Shown piece by piece: positions 49,305 to 57,682 of a stretch of DNA of 64,000 nucleotides (position 1 is its first letter; each line of letters begins with the position of its first letter). A program made the translations under genes and the position numbers. Source of the DNA: JAJRXR01 sp041987545 (lineage in GTDB: Bacteria; Planctomycetota; Phycisphaerae; Phycisphaerales; UBA1924); the NCBI GenBank assembly GCA_041987545.1, contig JBHIWH010000002.1, forward strand, positions 372,001 through 436,000, in the 5' to 3' direction. The notes under the pieces were generated by a model that did not search any database, was not told the DNA's origin, and worked only from the letters and a program-made list of their open reading frames with translations.

Positions 49305-49403
49305 CCGGGGCGCCCGGGCCCCGCCACAGGCAATCCTCACCGCGGGGTGCGGGGCGCGCGAAGAGGGCGCTCAATGCCGGGAACCTGGGCAGGGTGGGTC
49401 GGC

Positions 49404-51101
49404 TCAGCCCATCGACATCGTGACGAGGAACTCGGCGTTGGTCTTGACCTTCTTGAGGCGGGTCTTGAGCAGCTCCATGGCCTCGACGACGTTCATGTCG
49501 GACAGCACCTTGCGGAGGCGGTAGACGAGCTCCAGCTCCTTGGGGTCCATGAGCAGCTCCTCGCGGCGGGTGCCGGAGGCGGCGACGTCGATGGCGGGGT
49601 AGATCCGCTTCTCGACCAGGCGCCGATCCAGGTGCAGCTCGGAGTTGCCGGTGCCCTTGAACTCCTCGAAGATGACCTCGTCCATCTTGGAGCCGGTGTC
49701 CACGAGGGCGGTCCCGATGATGGTGAGCGAGCCGCCTCTTTCAATTGCCCGGGCGGCGCCGAAGAATTTTTTGGGGCGCTGCAGGGCGTTGGAGTCCAGG
49801 CCGCCGGTCATGATCTTGCCCGAGTGGGGCATCTCGGCGTTGTAGGCCCGGGCGAGGCGGGTGATGGAGTCGAGGAGGATGACGACGTCCTCGCCGAACT
49901 CGACGAGGCGCTTGGCCTTCTCGATGACGACCTCGGCGACCGCGACGTGGCGGTGGCTCTGCTCGTCAAACGTAGACGCAACGACCTCGACGCTCGGGTC
50001 GCAGTTGCGCTTGAAGTCCGTGACTTCCTCGGGGCGCTCGTCCACGAGCAGGACGATGATCTTGACGTCCGGGTAGTTGGTGGTGATGGACTGGGTCATC
50101 TTCTGGAGCAGGACCGTCTTGCCCGTGCGGGGCGGGGCGACGATCAGCGCCCGCTGGCCCTTGCCCAGGGGGGCGACCAGGTCCACGATGCGCATCTCGA
50201 CGGACTCGGGGCCCGTCTCGAGGATGAAGCGCTCCTCGGGGTGCAGGGGCGTGAGGTCCTCGAAGTTGACCAGGTCGTGGATCTCGGAGGGGTCCTTGTC
50301 GTTGACCTTCTCGACGCGGAGCAGCGCGAAGTACCGCTCCGACTCCTTGGGGGGCCTGATGGCGCCGCGGACGGTCATGCCGCGGCGGAGGCCGAAGCGG
50401 CGGATCTGGGAGGGCGAGACGTAGATGTCGTCGGGGCCCGGGAGGTAGGACTGCTCGGGGGAGCGGAGGAAGCCGAAGCCGTCGGGCATGACTTCCAGGG
50501 TGCCCTCGCCGAACATGATGCCCTGCTTGGCGGCGCGGGCCTTGAGGATCTTGAAGATGAGGTCCTGCTTGGGGATCTGGTGGAAGTCCTCGAGGCCTTC
50601 CTTCTCGGCGACGTCGAAGACGTCGTCGATGGACATCCGCTGGAGTTCGGAGAGGCTGATGGCGTCGGCCTCGTCCACCTTGCCGCCGGAGGCGGCGATG
50701 ATGCGTTCGAACTCCGCGGCCTCGCGCTCCAGCTCCTCGTCGGAGGGGAGGTGGGCGTAGTTGGTGGAGTGGTAGCCGCCACCCCCACCGCCGCCGCCGC
50801 CGGAGCCGCCCTTGCGCTTCTTGCGCTTGCGGCGTGAGCGCTGGTTCTTGCCCTGGCCCTGGCCCTGGCCGCCGCCACCGCCGCCCTGGCTGTTGTCCTG
50901 GCGGGAGTCGGAGTCCTGGGCCTTGGGCGAGTCCTTGGCCGGCGCCTCCTGCTTGGGGGTGGAGTCGGCCTTGGGCTTGGCCTCGGACTTCTGCTCGCTG
51001 GTCATGGCGTCTCCGGAGTCCTTCTTGCGCGAAGTCTTCTTGCGGGAGCGCGTGGGGCTCTTGGGCTTGGGCTCCTCGACGACATCAGTGGTCTTGGCCA
51101 T
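49404..51101 (-). CDS. rho: Transcription termination factor Rho
   Basis: Rho is the hexameric RNA helicase that ends transcription. This 565-aa protein has a disordered extension of about 140 residues, first Lys/Ser/Glu-rich, then a basic block RSRRKRKKRKGG and a run of nine glycines. The Rho N-domain follows (MSIDDVFDVAEKEGLED, IFKILKARA), then the cold-shock-like RNA-binding domain (GTLEVMPDGFGFLRSPEQSYL in parts, DDIYVSPSQIRRFGLRRG). The ATPase has Walker A VAPPRTGKT at 321-329, LLVDERPEEVTDF, and the Q- and R-loop segments. The start at 51101 has GGAG 10 bases upstream. A 303-base leader region separates it from coaE. Confidence 0.96.
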   Translation of the reverse strand: MAKTTDVVEEPKPKSPTRSRKKTSRKKDSGDAMTSEQKSEAKPKADSTPKQEAPAKDSPKAQDSDSRQDNSQGGGGGGQGQGQGKNQRSRRKRKKRKGGSGGGGGGGGGYHSTNYAHLPSDEELEREAAEFERIIAASGGKVDEADAISLSELQRMSIDDVFDVAEKEGLEDFHQIPKQDLIFKILKARAAKQGIMFGEGTLEVMPDGFGFLRSPEQSYLPGPDDIYVSPSQIRRFGLRRGMTVRGAIRPPKESERYFALLRVEKVNDKDPSEIHDLVNFEDLTPLHPEERFILETGPESVEMRIVDLVAPLGKGQRALIVAPPRTGKTVLLQKMTQSITTNYPDVKIIVLLVDERPEEVTDFKRNCDPSVEVVASTFDEQSHRHVAVAEVVIEKAKRLVEFGEDVVILLDSITRLARAYNAEMPHSGKIMTGGLDSNALQRPKKFFGAARAIERGGSLTIIGTALVDTGSKMDEVIFEEFKGTGNSELHLDRRLVEKRIYPAIDVAASGTRREELLMDPKELELVYRLRKVLSDMNVVEAMELLKTRLKKVKTNAEFLVTMSMG

Positions 51102-51406
51102 GCGGCTCTTTCTCCATGGAGCGCGGGCGGGTGTGCGTGTCCGTGCGTGTTCCGCGGCTTGCCCGTGGATCCGGCGAGGGGCGCCGCGCTGCTCGTGCAG
51201 CACGGATCGGCGCGGGGCCGGGCGGGCGATCGGTTGCGAGAGGGGGTCGGGCCAGCGCAGCCGGCCCGACGGGTGACTCCTCAGATGATAGGGCGCCTTC
51301 GCGTGCGGGGACACCCTCGAACGGATCTGGCCTTCACCGCGGACTTGTACGTCCGGGGTGGGGCCGGGGATCGCCTGATGATGCGATCGGGACGACCCTG
51401 AATGGG
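51102..51406. other. Intergenic region between coaE and rho (rho leader)
   Basis: Apart from the rho RBS (GGAGAAAG next to the start) I recognise no gene, riboswitch or terminator. Both neighbours are on the minus strand. The rho promoter must lie here or further upstream; many bacteria autoregulate rho through such a leader, but nothing in this sequence proves it. Confidence 0.4.
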
Positions 51407-52042
51407 TCAGCCGCCATCGAACGCCTTGCGGATCTCGCCGAGCAGGGCCTCGACCCGCGAGAGCAGGTCCTCCTCCGGCCCGGCATTGACAAGAATATCA
51501 TCGGATCGGCGACGCTTCTCTTCAAGAGGAAGCTGGGCTTTTTCTCGTCGGGCCAGCTCTGATTCGTCCCAGCCGCGGGTCTTCTGGACGCGCTCCAGGC
51601 GTGCTGCGCGCGGGGTGTCCACGAAGATCACCCGGTCGCACTCGTCGTCGAGGCCGGCCTCGAACAGGAGCGGCGCGTCGATGACGACCGCGGGGGCGCT
51701 CTCTCGCTCGGCGCGCTCGATGATCTCGTCGCGGGCGGTGCGGGCGAAGGGGTGCAGGAGCGCCTCGAGGCGGCGGCGCTGCTCGTCGTCGGCGAAGACG
51801 ATGCGGGCGACGGCCGAGCGGTCGATCTGGCCGTCGTCGCCGAAGACGTCGGCCCCCCACCACTCTTTGAGGCGTTGCTTGACGTCGTCGCGGGCGAGGG
51901 CGGCCCGGGTCTGGGCGTCGGAGTCGGTGACGAGGCAGCCGAGGGAGGCCAGGGCGCGGGCGACGGTGGACTTGCCCGAGCCGATGCCGCCGGCCAGCCC
52001 GATGACGGGCACGCGGCGCCCGGTGGACGCGGGCGGGCTCAT
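51407..52042 (-). CDS. coaE: Dephospho-CoA kinase
   Basis: CoaE phosphorylates dephospho-CoA, the last step of coenzyme A synthesis. This 211-aa protein has P-loop GLAGGIGSGKST at residues 15-26, then VTDSDAQTRAAL (Asp of the DxD-like motif), HPFARTARDEI, VVIDAPLLFEAGLDDECDRVIFVD (typical of CoaE, given in parts) and the lid RVQKTRGWDESELARREKAQ. The length is usual. The ATG overlaps the hpt stop by one base (TGATG), so the two are co-translated. Confidence 0.95.
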   Translation of the reverse strand: MSPPASTGRRVPVIGLAGGIGSGKSTVARALASLGCLVTDSDAQTRAALARDDVKQRLKEWWGADVFGDDGQIDRSAVARIVFADDEQRRRLEALLHPFARTARDEIIERAERESAPAVVIDAPLLFEAGLDDECDRVIFVDTPRAARLERVQKTRGWDESELARREKAQLPLEEKRRRSDDILVNAGPEEDLLSRVEALLGEIRKAFDGG

Positions 52043-52647
52043 CAGGCGTCGGTCCCCGGGCCCGCCCCATCGGCGCCGGCGAGGGCCTCGGAGCGGAGGA
52101 CGGCGATCTCGGGGTGGTTGCGGTAGTAGCCGTTGTAGTCCAGGCCGTAGCCCACGACGAACTCGTCGGGGATCTGGAACCCAACGTAGTCGGCCTCGAT
52201 GTCCGTCTCGCGTCGCTCCTTCTTGTCGAGGAGGACGGCGAAGCGCATGCTGGCGGGCTTCTGCTGGGCGATGATGCCGCGGACGAGGCTGAGTGTCTGC
52301 CCCGAGTCGAGGATGTCGTCGATGACGAGGACGTGCTTGCCGCCCAGCGAGCGGGGCATCTCGGAGGCGAGCTGGGCGCCCTTGGTCTTGATGGAGGCGC
52401 CGGGGTAGCTGGAGACGGTGACCAGGTCGAGCGAGAGCTTGATGGGCAGCTCGCGGATGAGGTCGGCGACGAACACGATCGACCCGGTCAGGATCGGGAC
52501 GATGACGATGCGCCCCTCGTCGTGGGTCGAGGCGCCCTCGGCCTCGAGCTCGGCCTTGAGGTCGCGGGCGATGTCCTCGGCCAGCTCGTGCACGCGGGCT
52601 GTGATCTGGTCGCGGCTGAGCAGGACCCGGTCGATCTCGCGGAACAT
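52042..52647 (-). CDS. hpt: Hypoxanthine phosphoribosyltransferase
   Basis: The enzyme salvages hypoxanthine (and guanine) to IMP/GMP with PRPP. This 201-aa protein has the type I PRTase PRPP loop VLVIDDILDSGQTL (residues 106-119, with Asp110 and Asp111). GSIVFVADLIREL, VSSYPG and the C-terminal YVGFQIPDEFVVGYGLDYNGYYRN, read in parts, are strongly diagnostic of Hpt. A six-base spacer separates TATCCT from the ATG and there is no SD, as for a leaderless transcript. First gene of hpt-coaE. Confidence 0.95.
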   Translation of the reverse strand: MFREIDRVLLSRDQITARVHELAEDIARDLKAELEAEGASTHDEGRIVIVPILTGSIVFVADLIRELPIKLSLDLVTVSSYPGASIKTKGAQLASEMPRSLGGKHVLVIDDILDSGQTLSLVRGIIAQQKPASMRFAVLLDKKERRETDIEADYVGFQIPDEFVVGYGLDYNGYYRNHPEIAVLRSEALAGADGAGPGTDA

Positions 52648-52653
52648 GGGGTG

Positions 52654-52659
52654 AGGATA
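52654..52659 (-). promoter_or_regulatory. Leaderless-type -10 TATCCT for hpt-coaE
   Basis: TATCCT on the minus strand, then CACCCC, then ATG at 52647. No SD. The same hexamer precedes ppa. Confidence 0.55.
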
Positions 52660-52688
52660 GCGGCGCGGGCCCCGCCCGGGCGGGGGCG

Positions 52689-53249
52689 TCACAGCCCCGC
52701 CATCGTCCCCTGGCGCCTGGCGCGGGAGTAGCGGCGGAGGGCGTCCTCGATGATGGCGTGGGCGGCCTCGGCGGGCATGATCTCGTCCACCTCCACCTCC
52801 TTGCCCTCCAGCATCTTGTAGTCCTCGAAGAACCGCTTGAGCATCTTGAAGGTGTGGCTCGGGAAGTTGCTCGCCTTGCGGTAGTCGGCGAACTCGGGGT
52901 CGTGGCAGAGAACGGCGACGATCTTGTGGTCGGGCTGGCCGTCGTCCACCATCGTCATGACGCCGATCGCCCGGGCGTCGCAGACACACAGCGCCGGGAT
53001 CTTCTCGGTGCAGAAGACGAGAACGTCGAGGGGGTCGTCGTCCTCGGCGAGGGTCTGTGGGATGAAGCCGTAGTTGGCGGGGTAGTAGACCGCCGAGCTG
53101 AGCACGCGGTCGAGGCGGAGCAGACCGGTGGCCTTGTCGAGCTCGTACTTGTTGGACGAGCCCTTGGGGATCTCGATGATGGCGCGGAAGTGGCCGGGCA
53201 GCTCGAGCCCGGGGACACCCGGCGTGACCTCGTGCCAGGGGTGGATCAT
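52689..53249 (-). CDS. ppa: Inorganic pyrophosphatase (family I)
   Basis: Soluble Mg-dependent PPase that removes pyrophosphate from biosynthesis (including the PRTase reactions encoded nearby). This 186-aa protein has FRAIIEIPKGSSNKYELDK, the catalytic signature DDDPLDVLV (residues 70-78), YYPANYGFIPQT and a C-terminal helix HTFKMLKRFFEDYKMLEGKEV in parts. All active-site acidic residues of family I are visible. It has its own predicted promoter 9 bases before the ATG and lies 41 bases upstream of hpt. Confidence 0.95.
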   Translation of the reverse strand: MIHPWHEVTPGVPGLELPGHFRAIIEIPKGSSNKYELDKATGLLRLDRVLSSAVYYPANYGFIPQTLAEDDDPLDVLVFCTEKIPALCVCDARAIGVMTMVDDGQPDHKIVAVLCHDPEFADYRKASNFPSHTFKMLKRFFEDYKMLEGKEVEVDEIMPAEAAHAIIEDALRRYSRARRQGTMAGL

Positions 53250-53258
53250 GGGGAGTGG

Positions 53259-53264
53259 AGGATA
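53259..53264 (-). promoter_or_regulatory. Leaderless-type -10 TATCCT for ppa
   Basis: TATCCT on the minus strand lies 9 bases before the ATG at 53249. The spacer CCACTCCCC has no SD. The rest of the gap up to the plus-strand gene at 53476 holds no gene I can recognise. Confidence 0.5.
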
Positions 53265-53475
53265 GGACTGGCCGTGGGCGCCGGCTCGTCCCGCGCACCA
53301 TTCGGGCGCCCGGGAGCCGGCGCCGCGGCGCGCCGATCAGCCTCTCGGGCAGGCAGGCGCGTGTCGCCTCGCCCAGAGGAAGTCCTCGCCTCCGGGCCGT
53401 ACGGTGCCGGGTCGGTTGTTTCGAGATTGAGGATGTCTGTACCCGGTCGCCCTGCGGCCCAGCGAGAAGGTGTTC

Positions 53476-54288
53476 ATGACGATTGTGGAGCAGTGCATGA
53501 GTGAGCGAGAGGGCGCCGCGGAACTCCGCCGCGCGGTCGAGGGCCTGGAGATCGCGCTGCCGCCCCTGGACAGCGACCAGGACGAGGAGTGGGTGATCGC
53601 CAAGACGGAGGACGGGTGGCGGAAGATCCGGCTCCACGACTACAACGAGGTCTTCAAGGTCCCCGGGCTGTACGAGAAATGGGTGTACGAGACACTCAGG
53701 TGCCAGTCGCCGACGAAGATCGCGGACCTGATGGCCCGGGCGCTGCTCCGCGAGGGGGCGCTCGCGGGGGACTGCGTGACCCTGGACCTGGGCGCGGGGA
53801 ACGGGTGCGTGGCCGAGGAACTGGAACGCATCGGGCTGACCAAGTTCGTCGGCGTCGATCTGATCGCGGAGGCCGCGGAATCCGCGGAGCGTGACCGCCC
53901 CGGGCTGTACGACGACTACGTGGTCTGCGATCTGACGGACCTCTCGCCCAAGCAGCGGGCGCGGCTGGAATCGCACGCGTTCAACACGCTGGTGTGCGTC
54001 GCCGCGCTCGGGTTCGGCGACATCCCGCCGCTCGCGTTCGCGACCGCGTTCAATCTGATCTCCGACGGCGGCTGGATCGCGTTCAACATCAAGAGCAACT
54101 TCCTCGAGGCCGATGACACGACGGCGTTCGCCCTCTTGGTCAAGCGGATGATGGACGAGGGCGTGCTCGGATCGCTGCTCGAGGAGACATACACGCACCG
54201 GCTCAACCCGCTGGGCGAGCAGCTCGAGTACGTCGCGATCATCGGTCGGAAACTCCGCGCGATCCCCGACGCGTGGGTCGCGGGCTGA
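53476..54288 (+). CDS. SAM-dependent methyltransferase
   Basis: This 270-aa protein has class I methyltransferase motifs: CVTLDLGAGNGCVAEELERIG (motif I; the Gly-rich GAGNG is clear, shown with neighbours in the family's typical order), FVGVDLIAEAAESA (acidic end of strand 2), LVCVAALGFGDIP (motif IV) and ISDGGWIAFNIKS (motif V). The first 80 residues form an extra domain (EEWVIAKTEDGWRKIRLHDY). The substrate is unknown. ATG at 53476 is preceded by GAGAAGG 5 bases upstream; the in-frame GTG at 53470 is less likely. It is the only plus-strand gene between 41 and 64 kb and converges on a dockerin-tagged gene 6 bases away. Confidence 0.82.
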   Translation: MTIVEQCMSEREGAAELRRAVEGLEIALPPLDSDQDEEWVIAKTEDGWRKIRLHDYNEVFKVPGLYEKWVYETLRCQSPTKIADLMARALLREGALAGDCVTLDLGAGNGCVAEELERIGLTKFVGVDLIAEAAESAERDRPGLYDDYVVCDLTDLSPKQRARLESHAFNTLVCVAALGFGDIPPLAFATAFNLISDGGWIAFNIKSNFLEADDTTAFALLVKRMMDEGVLGSLLEETYTHRLNPLGEQLEYVAIIGRKLRAIPDAWVAG

Positions 54289-54294
54289 GGAACG

Positions 54295-55803
54295 TCACGG
54301 GCAGCCGGCGCCGAACAGCCCGAGGAAGGCGACGACGTCGCTGAAATCCCACTGGCCCGTCGGCGGGGCGAGGTCCGCCCCCGGCGCCGCGTTGGCGAAG
54401 GCCCCGAGGAACGCGACGACGTCTGAGAAATCGAGCTGGCCGAACGGCAGCGCGAGATCGGCGGGGCTGCAGGGGATCGCGCCGGGGACGAACTCGTGGG
54501 CGCCGATGTCCACGATCGGGGCGCTGCCCGAGCCCGTGTCGGCGGTCGCGGGGTCGTCGGCGAACCGGGCGGCTCCGGCGAAGTCGGCGGTGATCCCGAT
54601 CGGCACGCAGGCGTTGTCGCCCGCGTCGATGGCCGGCGAACCCGGGGCGGGGCGGAGGTCGTCGTCGGCGGTGCCCACGATGTTGTCCGGGCCGTCGGCG
54701 TCCACGAGGGTCGCCGCGGCCGGGTTCAGGTTGAACGAGCTGGCGTAGACCGCCCCGGTGGCGTTGGGGGCGGCGGTCTCAACGAAGAGGCTGTTGCAGA
54801 CCGTCCCGCTGACGGCCAGGTCGCCCCAGATGGTCGTGCCGACCTCGGCGGTGTTGGCGAAGAACGTGTTGTTGGTGATCGTGAGGGTGGCGTCGATCGC
54901 GCCGATGGCCGCGCCCTGCCCGCTGGAGATGATCCCGACGGTCTCGACGTCGTTGGCGGTGAAGATGGAGTTGGTCACGACGGCGTCGGCCTGGAAGAAG
55001 CCGACGGCGCCGAAGTCGATCGAGCGGACGAAGAGCCCGGCGCCTACTCGGGCGGAGTTGGCCACGAACAGGCAGCGGTCGATGGTCGCGGTCGTGCCGA
55101 AGATCGCGACGGCGCCTCCATAGTCGGAGACGTTGCCCTCGAACGTGCAGCGGGCGATGTCGATGACGGAGCCGAAGAGCTCGAACTCGTCGTTGAAGCC
55201 GACGCCGGTCATGATCGCGGCGCCGTCGAAGTCGGGCGACGTGGCGCCCTGGGCAGTCGCGTTGTCGGCGAAGACGGAGTCGGTGACCGTGGCCTCGCCC
55301 GCGTAGACGCCGAGGGCGGCGCCCGAGTCGGTGCTCGTGTTCTGATCGAACCGGCACCCGCTCACCATCACCTCGCCCAGCGTGCAGGCGACGGCGCCGC
55401 TGATCGAGGTCGGGCTGTTCATCGTGAAGTGGCAGCCGTCGATCGAGACGATCGAGCTGCTCATGTCGATGGCGCACTCGAAGCCGCGGATCGTGATGTC
55501 CTCGAAGGCGACCCCGGTCCGGTTCGCGACGGCGAAACAGGTGATCGACGCTCCGCCGCCGTCGAGGATCACGTCGGCCGGGTCGCCGGACGCGGACCGG
55601 ATGACGACGCCCGAGAGCGGGACGTCGATCTGGGCGGCGATCGGGTACGTGCCGGGGGCGATCACGACCTCGTCGCCCGGGGAGGCGACGGCCAGCGCCG
55701 CCTGGATCGTGGGCTGATCGCCGGGGACGTTGATGGGCGCCGCGACGGCGGCCGGCGCGAGCGAGACCGACAGCAGGACGGGCAGCGGGCGGCTGGTGCG
55801 CAT
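54295..55803 (-). CDS. Secreted right-handed beta-helix protein with GC-type dockerin module
   Basis: The 502-aa protein has a signal peptide (residues 1-22). VPGDQPTIQAALAVASPGDEV is the usual opening of a pectate-lyase-like beta-helix. Parallel beta-helix turns follow at about 60-380, with recurring ITNNTFFANTA, VTNSIFTANDV and DSVFADNAT phrases. A 'choice-of-anchor Q' like end comes next (GSPAIDAGDNACVP, VDIGAHEFVPG). The 58-residue tail from Cys to GCP is coded by 54295-54471 with ADLALPFGQLDFSDVVAFL and ADLAPPTGQWDFSDVVAFL. No catalytic residues are evident; adhesive or structural use is more likely than enzymatic. GGAGGGAGG lies just before the ATG. Confidence 0.87.
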   Translation of the reverse strand: MRTSRPLPVLLSVSLAPAAVAAPINVPGDQPTIQAALAVASPGDEVVIAPGTYPIAAQIDVPLSGVVIRSASGDPADVILDGGGASITCFAVANRTGVAFEDITIRGFECAIDMSSSIVSIDGCHFTMNSPTSISGAVACTLGEVMVSGCRFDQNTSTDSGAALGVYAGEATVTDSVFADNATAQGATSPDFDGAAIMTGVGFNDEFELFGSVIDIARCTFEGNVSDYGGAVAIFGTTATIDRCLFVANSARVGAGLFVRSIDFGAVGFFQADAVVTNSIFTANDVETVGIISSGQGAAIGAIDATLTITNNTFFANTAEVGTTIWGDLAVSGTVCNSLFVETAAPNATGAVYASSFNLNPAAATLVDADGPDNIVGTADDDLRPAPGSPAIDAGDNACVPIGITADFAGAARFADDPATADTGSGSAPIVDIGAHEFVPGAIPCSPADLALPFGQLDFSDVVAFLGAFANAAPGADLAPPTGQWDFSDVVAFLGLFGAGCP

Positions 55804-55825
55804 GGGACCTCCCTCCGAGAGCCCG

Positions 55826-55831
55826 AGCGTA
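55826..55831 (-). promoter_or_regulatory. -10 hexamer TACGCT, followed by CGGG, before a dockerin-tagged gene
   Basis: It lies 22 bases before the ATG at 55803 on the minus strand. TACGCTCGGGC matches the region upstream of the gene starting at 57590. Confidence 0.5.
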
Positions 55832-55862
55832 CCGGGCGCCCGTGGTCGTTCCAAGCGGGTCC

Positions 55863-57590
55863 CTACGGGCAGCCCTCGCCGAAGGCGATGAGGAACTCGA
55901 CGACGTCGGTGAAGTCGAACGAGCCGAAGGGCTCGCCCAGGTCGGCGGCCGGTTCCATGGCGGCGAAGGCGGTCAGGAAGGCGATGACGTCGGAGAAATC
56001 GAGCTGGCCCAGGGGCTCGGCGAGGTCGGCGACGCACGCGTCGGCTGGGGCGGCGATGGTCATGGTCTGGTTGGCGGGGACGTCCTCGAGGGTCGTGACC
56101 TGACCGTCGGGCCACTCGACGCGGATCTCGTCGATGGATGTCGCGTCGCCCAGGCCGAAGTGGGCGGAGAGCTCGGACTGGGAGAGGTAGTTGCTGCCGG
56201 CGTCGATGCGGCCCATCTGGGTGACCGCGCCGATGGTGACCTTGACGACCGAGCCGACGCCCCCGGGCGCGATGGCGTCGGCGCCCGACGCGTCGAGGAA
56301 GACCCGGATCCAGTTCGCGTCACCGGCCGACTGGTCCAGGTCGTTGCGGAAGAGAGTGAGGGGCCCGTTGTGGGGGAAGATGACCAGGTCCTGGTCGCCG
56401 TCGTTGTCGATGTCGAGGTTGGACAGGCCGCGGCCGGAGATTGTGGAGTTGAAGCCGGAGGCGGCCGTGACGTCTGCGAAGGTCGGCAGGCCGAGGGAGA
56501 CGCCGTTGTTGCGGTAGACCCACTGTCGCCCGGACTGGGTGACGGCGGCGATGTCGGTGAGGGTGTCGTGGTTGAAGTCGATGCCGACCGTGCCCCAGCC
56601 CCAGCCCGTGAACTCGGAGCCGGAGGCGGCGGCGCGGTTGGTGAAGCTGTGGGACCCGTTGTTGATGTACAGGTTGTTGGTGCCGATGGTGGTGACGTAG
56701 ACGTCGAAGAGTCCGTCGCGGTTGAAGTCGGCGATGGTCTGGCCCATCTCGTTGAAGTCGAGGCCCATGCCGGTGGAGCCGGTGATCTCGGTGAAGGAGA
56801 CGTCGCCCTCGGTGTCGGGCCCGTCGTTGCGGAAGTAGAGGGAGGTGCCGAAGTCCCCGATCCAGATGAGTTCTGGATAGCGGTCGCCGTCGAGGTCGGC
56901 GAATCGCGGGGCGAATCCGTCCATGCCGCCGGAGAGGGCGCCGAGGCCGGCGGCGGAGGTGACGTCGGTGAACGTGACGTGGCCCAGGCCGCCGAGCCCG
57001 TCGTTCCGGAAGAGGCGGTTGTGCGAGCCGCTGTACCAGCCGGCGACGGCGAGGTCGAGGTCGCCGTCGAGGTCGTAGTCGCCCCAGGCGGCCCCGTACC
57101 CGTCGGCGCCGTTCGACGAGTTGACGCCCGCGGCGGCGGCGACGTCGGTGAACTGGGGGACGCCGTCCACGTCGTTGCCGTCGTTGCGGTAGAGCCGGTG
57201 GGCGCCCGAGGCGTTCGAGCCGGCGGGGCCGAGGCTGGTGACGAAGATGTCGAGCCGGCCGTCGTTGTTGTAGTCGGCGATGGCGGCGGCCGTGGAGCGG
57301 TGCGCGAGGGCGATGCCGGCCTCGGCGGCCTTGTCGGTGAACGTGCCGTCGCCGTTGTTCAGGTACAGGCAGTCCGGGGCGCCCCCGCCGGCGGGGTAGA
57401 AGATGTCCTGGAAGCCGTCACCGTTGAAGTCGCCGACCGCGCCGCCGGCGAGGAACGAATCAAAGTACATCGGCTGGTGCGTCGCGGCGATGCCGGCGCC
57501 CGCGGTCTGGTTCGAGAAGGAGATCGGCTGGGCGAGCGCGCCGGCCGAGCAGACGAGCGCGAGGGCGGCGACGAACGAGCAGTGGCGCAT
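55863..57590 (-). CDS. Secreted VCBS/FG-GAP and ASPIC/UnbV protein with GC-type dockerin module
   Basis: The 575-aa protein has a signal peptide (residues 1-20). A beta-propeller of about seven FG-GAP/VCBS blades carries calcium-loop motifs: GDFNGDGFQDIF, ADYNNDGRLDIFV, GDYDLDGDLDLAV, ADLDGDRYPELIW, ADFNRDGLFDVYV, IDFNHDTLTDIAA and LDIDNDGDQDLVI. An ASPIC/UnbV domain (GSVVKVTIGAVTQMGRIDAGSNYLSQ in parts; LGDATSIDEIRVEWPDG) follows. The 57-residue tail is coded by 55863-56036 (ADLAEPLGQLDFSDVIAFL, ADLGEPFGSFDFTDVVEFL). It is probably a surface adhesin or binding protein. AGGAG lies 7 bases before the ATG. Confidence 0.9.
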   Translation of the reverse strand: MRHCSFVAALALVCSAGALAQPISFSNQTAGAGIAATHQPMYFDSFLAGGAVGDFNGDGFQDIFYPAGGGAPDCLYLNNGDGTFTDKAAEAGIALAHRSTAAAIADYNNDGRLDIFVTSLGPAGSNASGAHRLYRNDGNDVDGVPQFTDVAAAAGVNSSNGADGYGAAWGDYDLDGDLDLAVAGWYSGSHNRLFRNDGLGGLGHVTFTDVTSAAGLGALSGGMDGFAPRFADLDGDRYPELIWIGDFGTSLYFRNDGPDTEGDVSFTEITGSTGMGLDFNEMGQTIADFNRDGLFDVYVTTIGTNNLYINNGSHSFTNRAAASGSEFTGWGWGTVGIDFNHDTLTDIAAVTQSGRQWVYRNNGVSLGLPTFADVTAASGFNSTISGRGLSNLDIDNDGDQDLVIFPHNGPLTLFRNDLDQSAGDANWIRVFLDASGADAIAPGGVGSVVKVTIGAVTQMGRIDAGSNYLSQSELSAHFGLGDATSIDEIRVEWPDGQVTTLEDVPANQTMTIAAPADACVADLAEPLGQLDFSDVIAFLTAFAAMEPAADLGEPFGSFDFTDVVEFLIAFGEGCP

Positions 57591-57633
57591 CGGGGACTCC
57601 TGATCAAGCGTGCCGAGCCCCCACGAGGCCCCG

Positions 57634-57639
57634 AGCGTA
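57634..57639 (-). promoter_or_regulatory. -10 hexamer TACGCT, followed by CGGGG, before a dockerin-tagged gene
   Basis: It lies 43 bases before the ATG at 57590 on the minus strand, the longest leader of the tagged set. Confidence 0.45.
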
Positions 57640-57682
57640 GCGGATCGAACCGCCGCGGCAAAGCGGGTCCGCCCGCGCCGAG

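Noticed and set aside
50760..50830. Poly-G/C run in rho as a possible frameshift or assembly error
   Set aside because: The frame is intact on both sides and encodes a plausible glycine linker before the conserved Rho core.
53250..53475. Possible small gene or RNA in the gap between ppa and the methyltransferase
   Set aside because: Short frames here have no family similarity or RBS, and I see no structured RNA pattern beyond the promoters.
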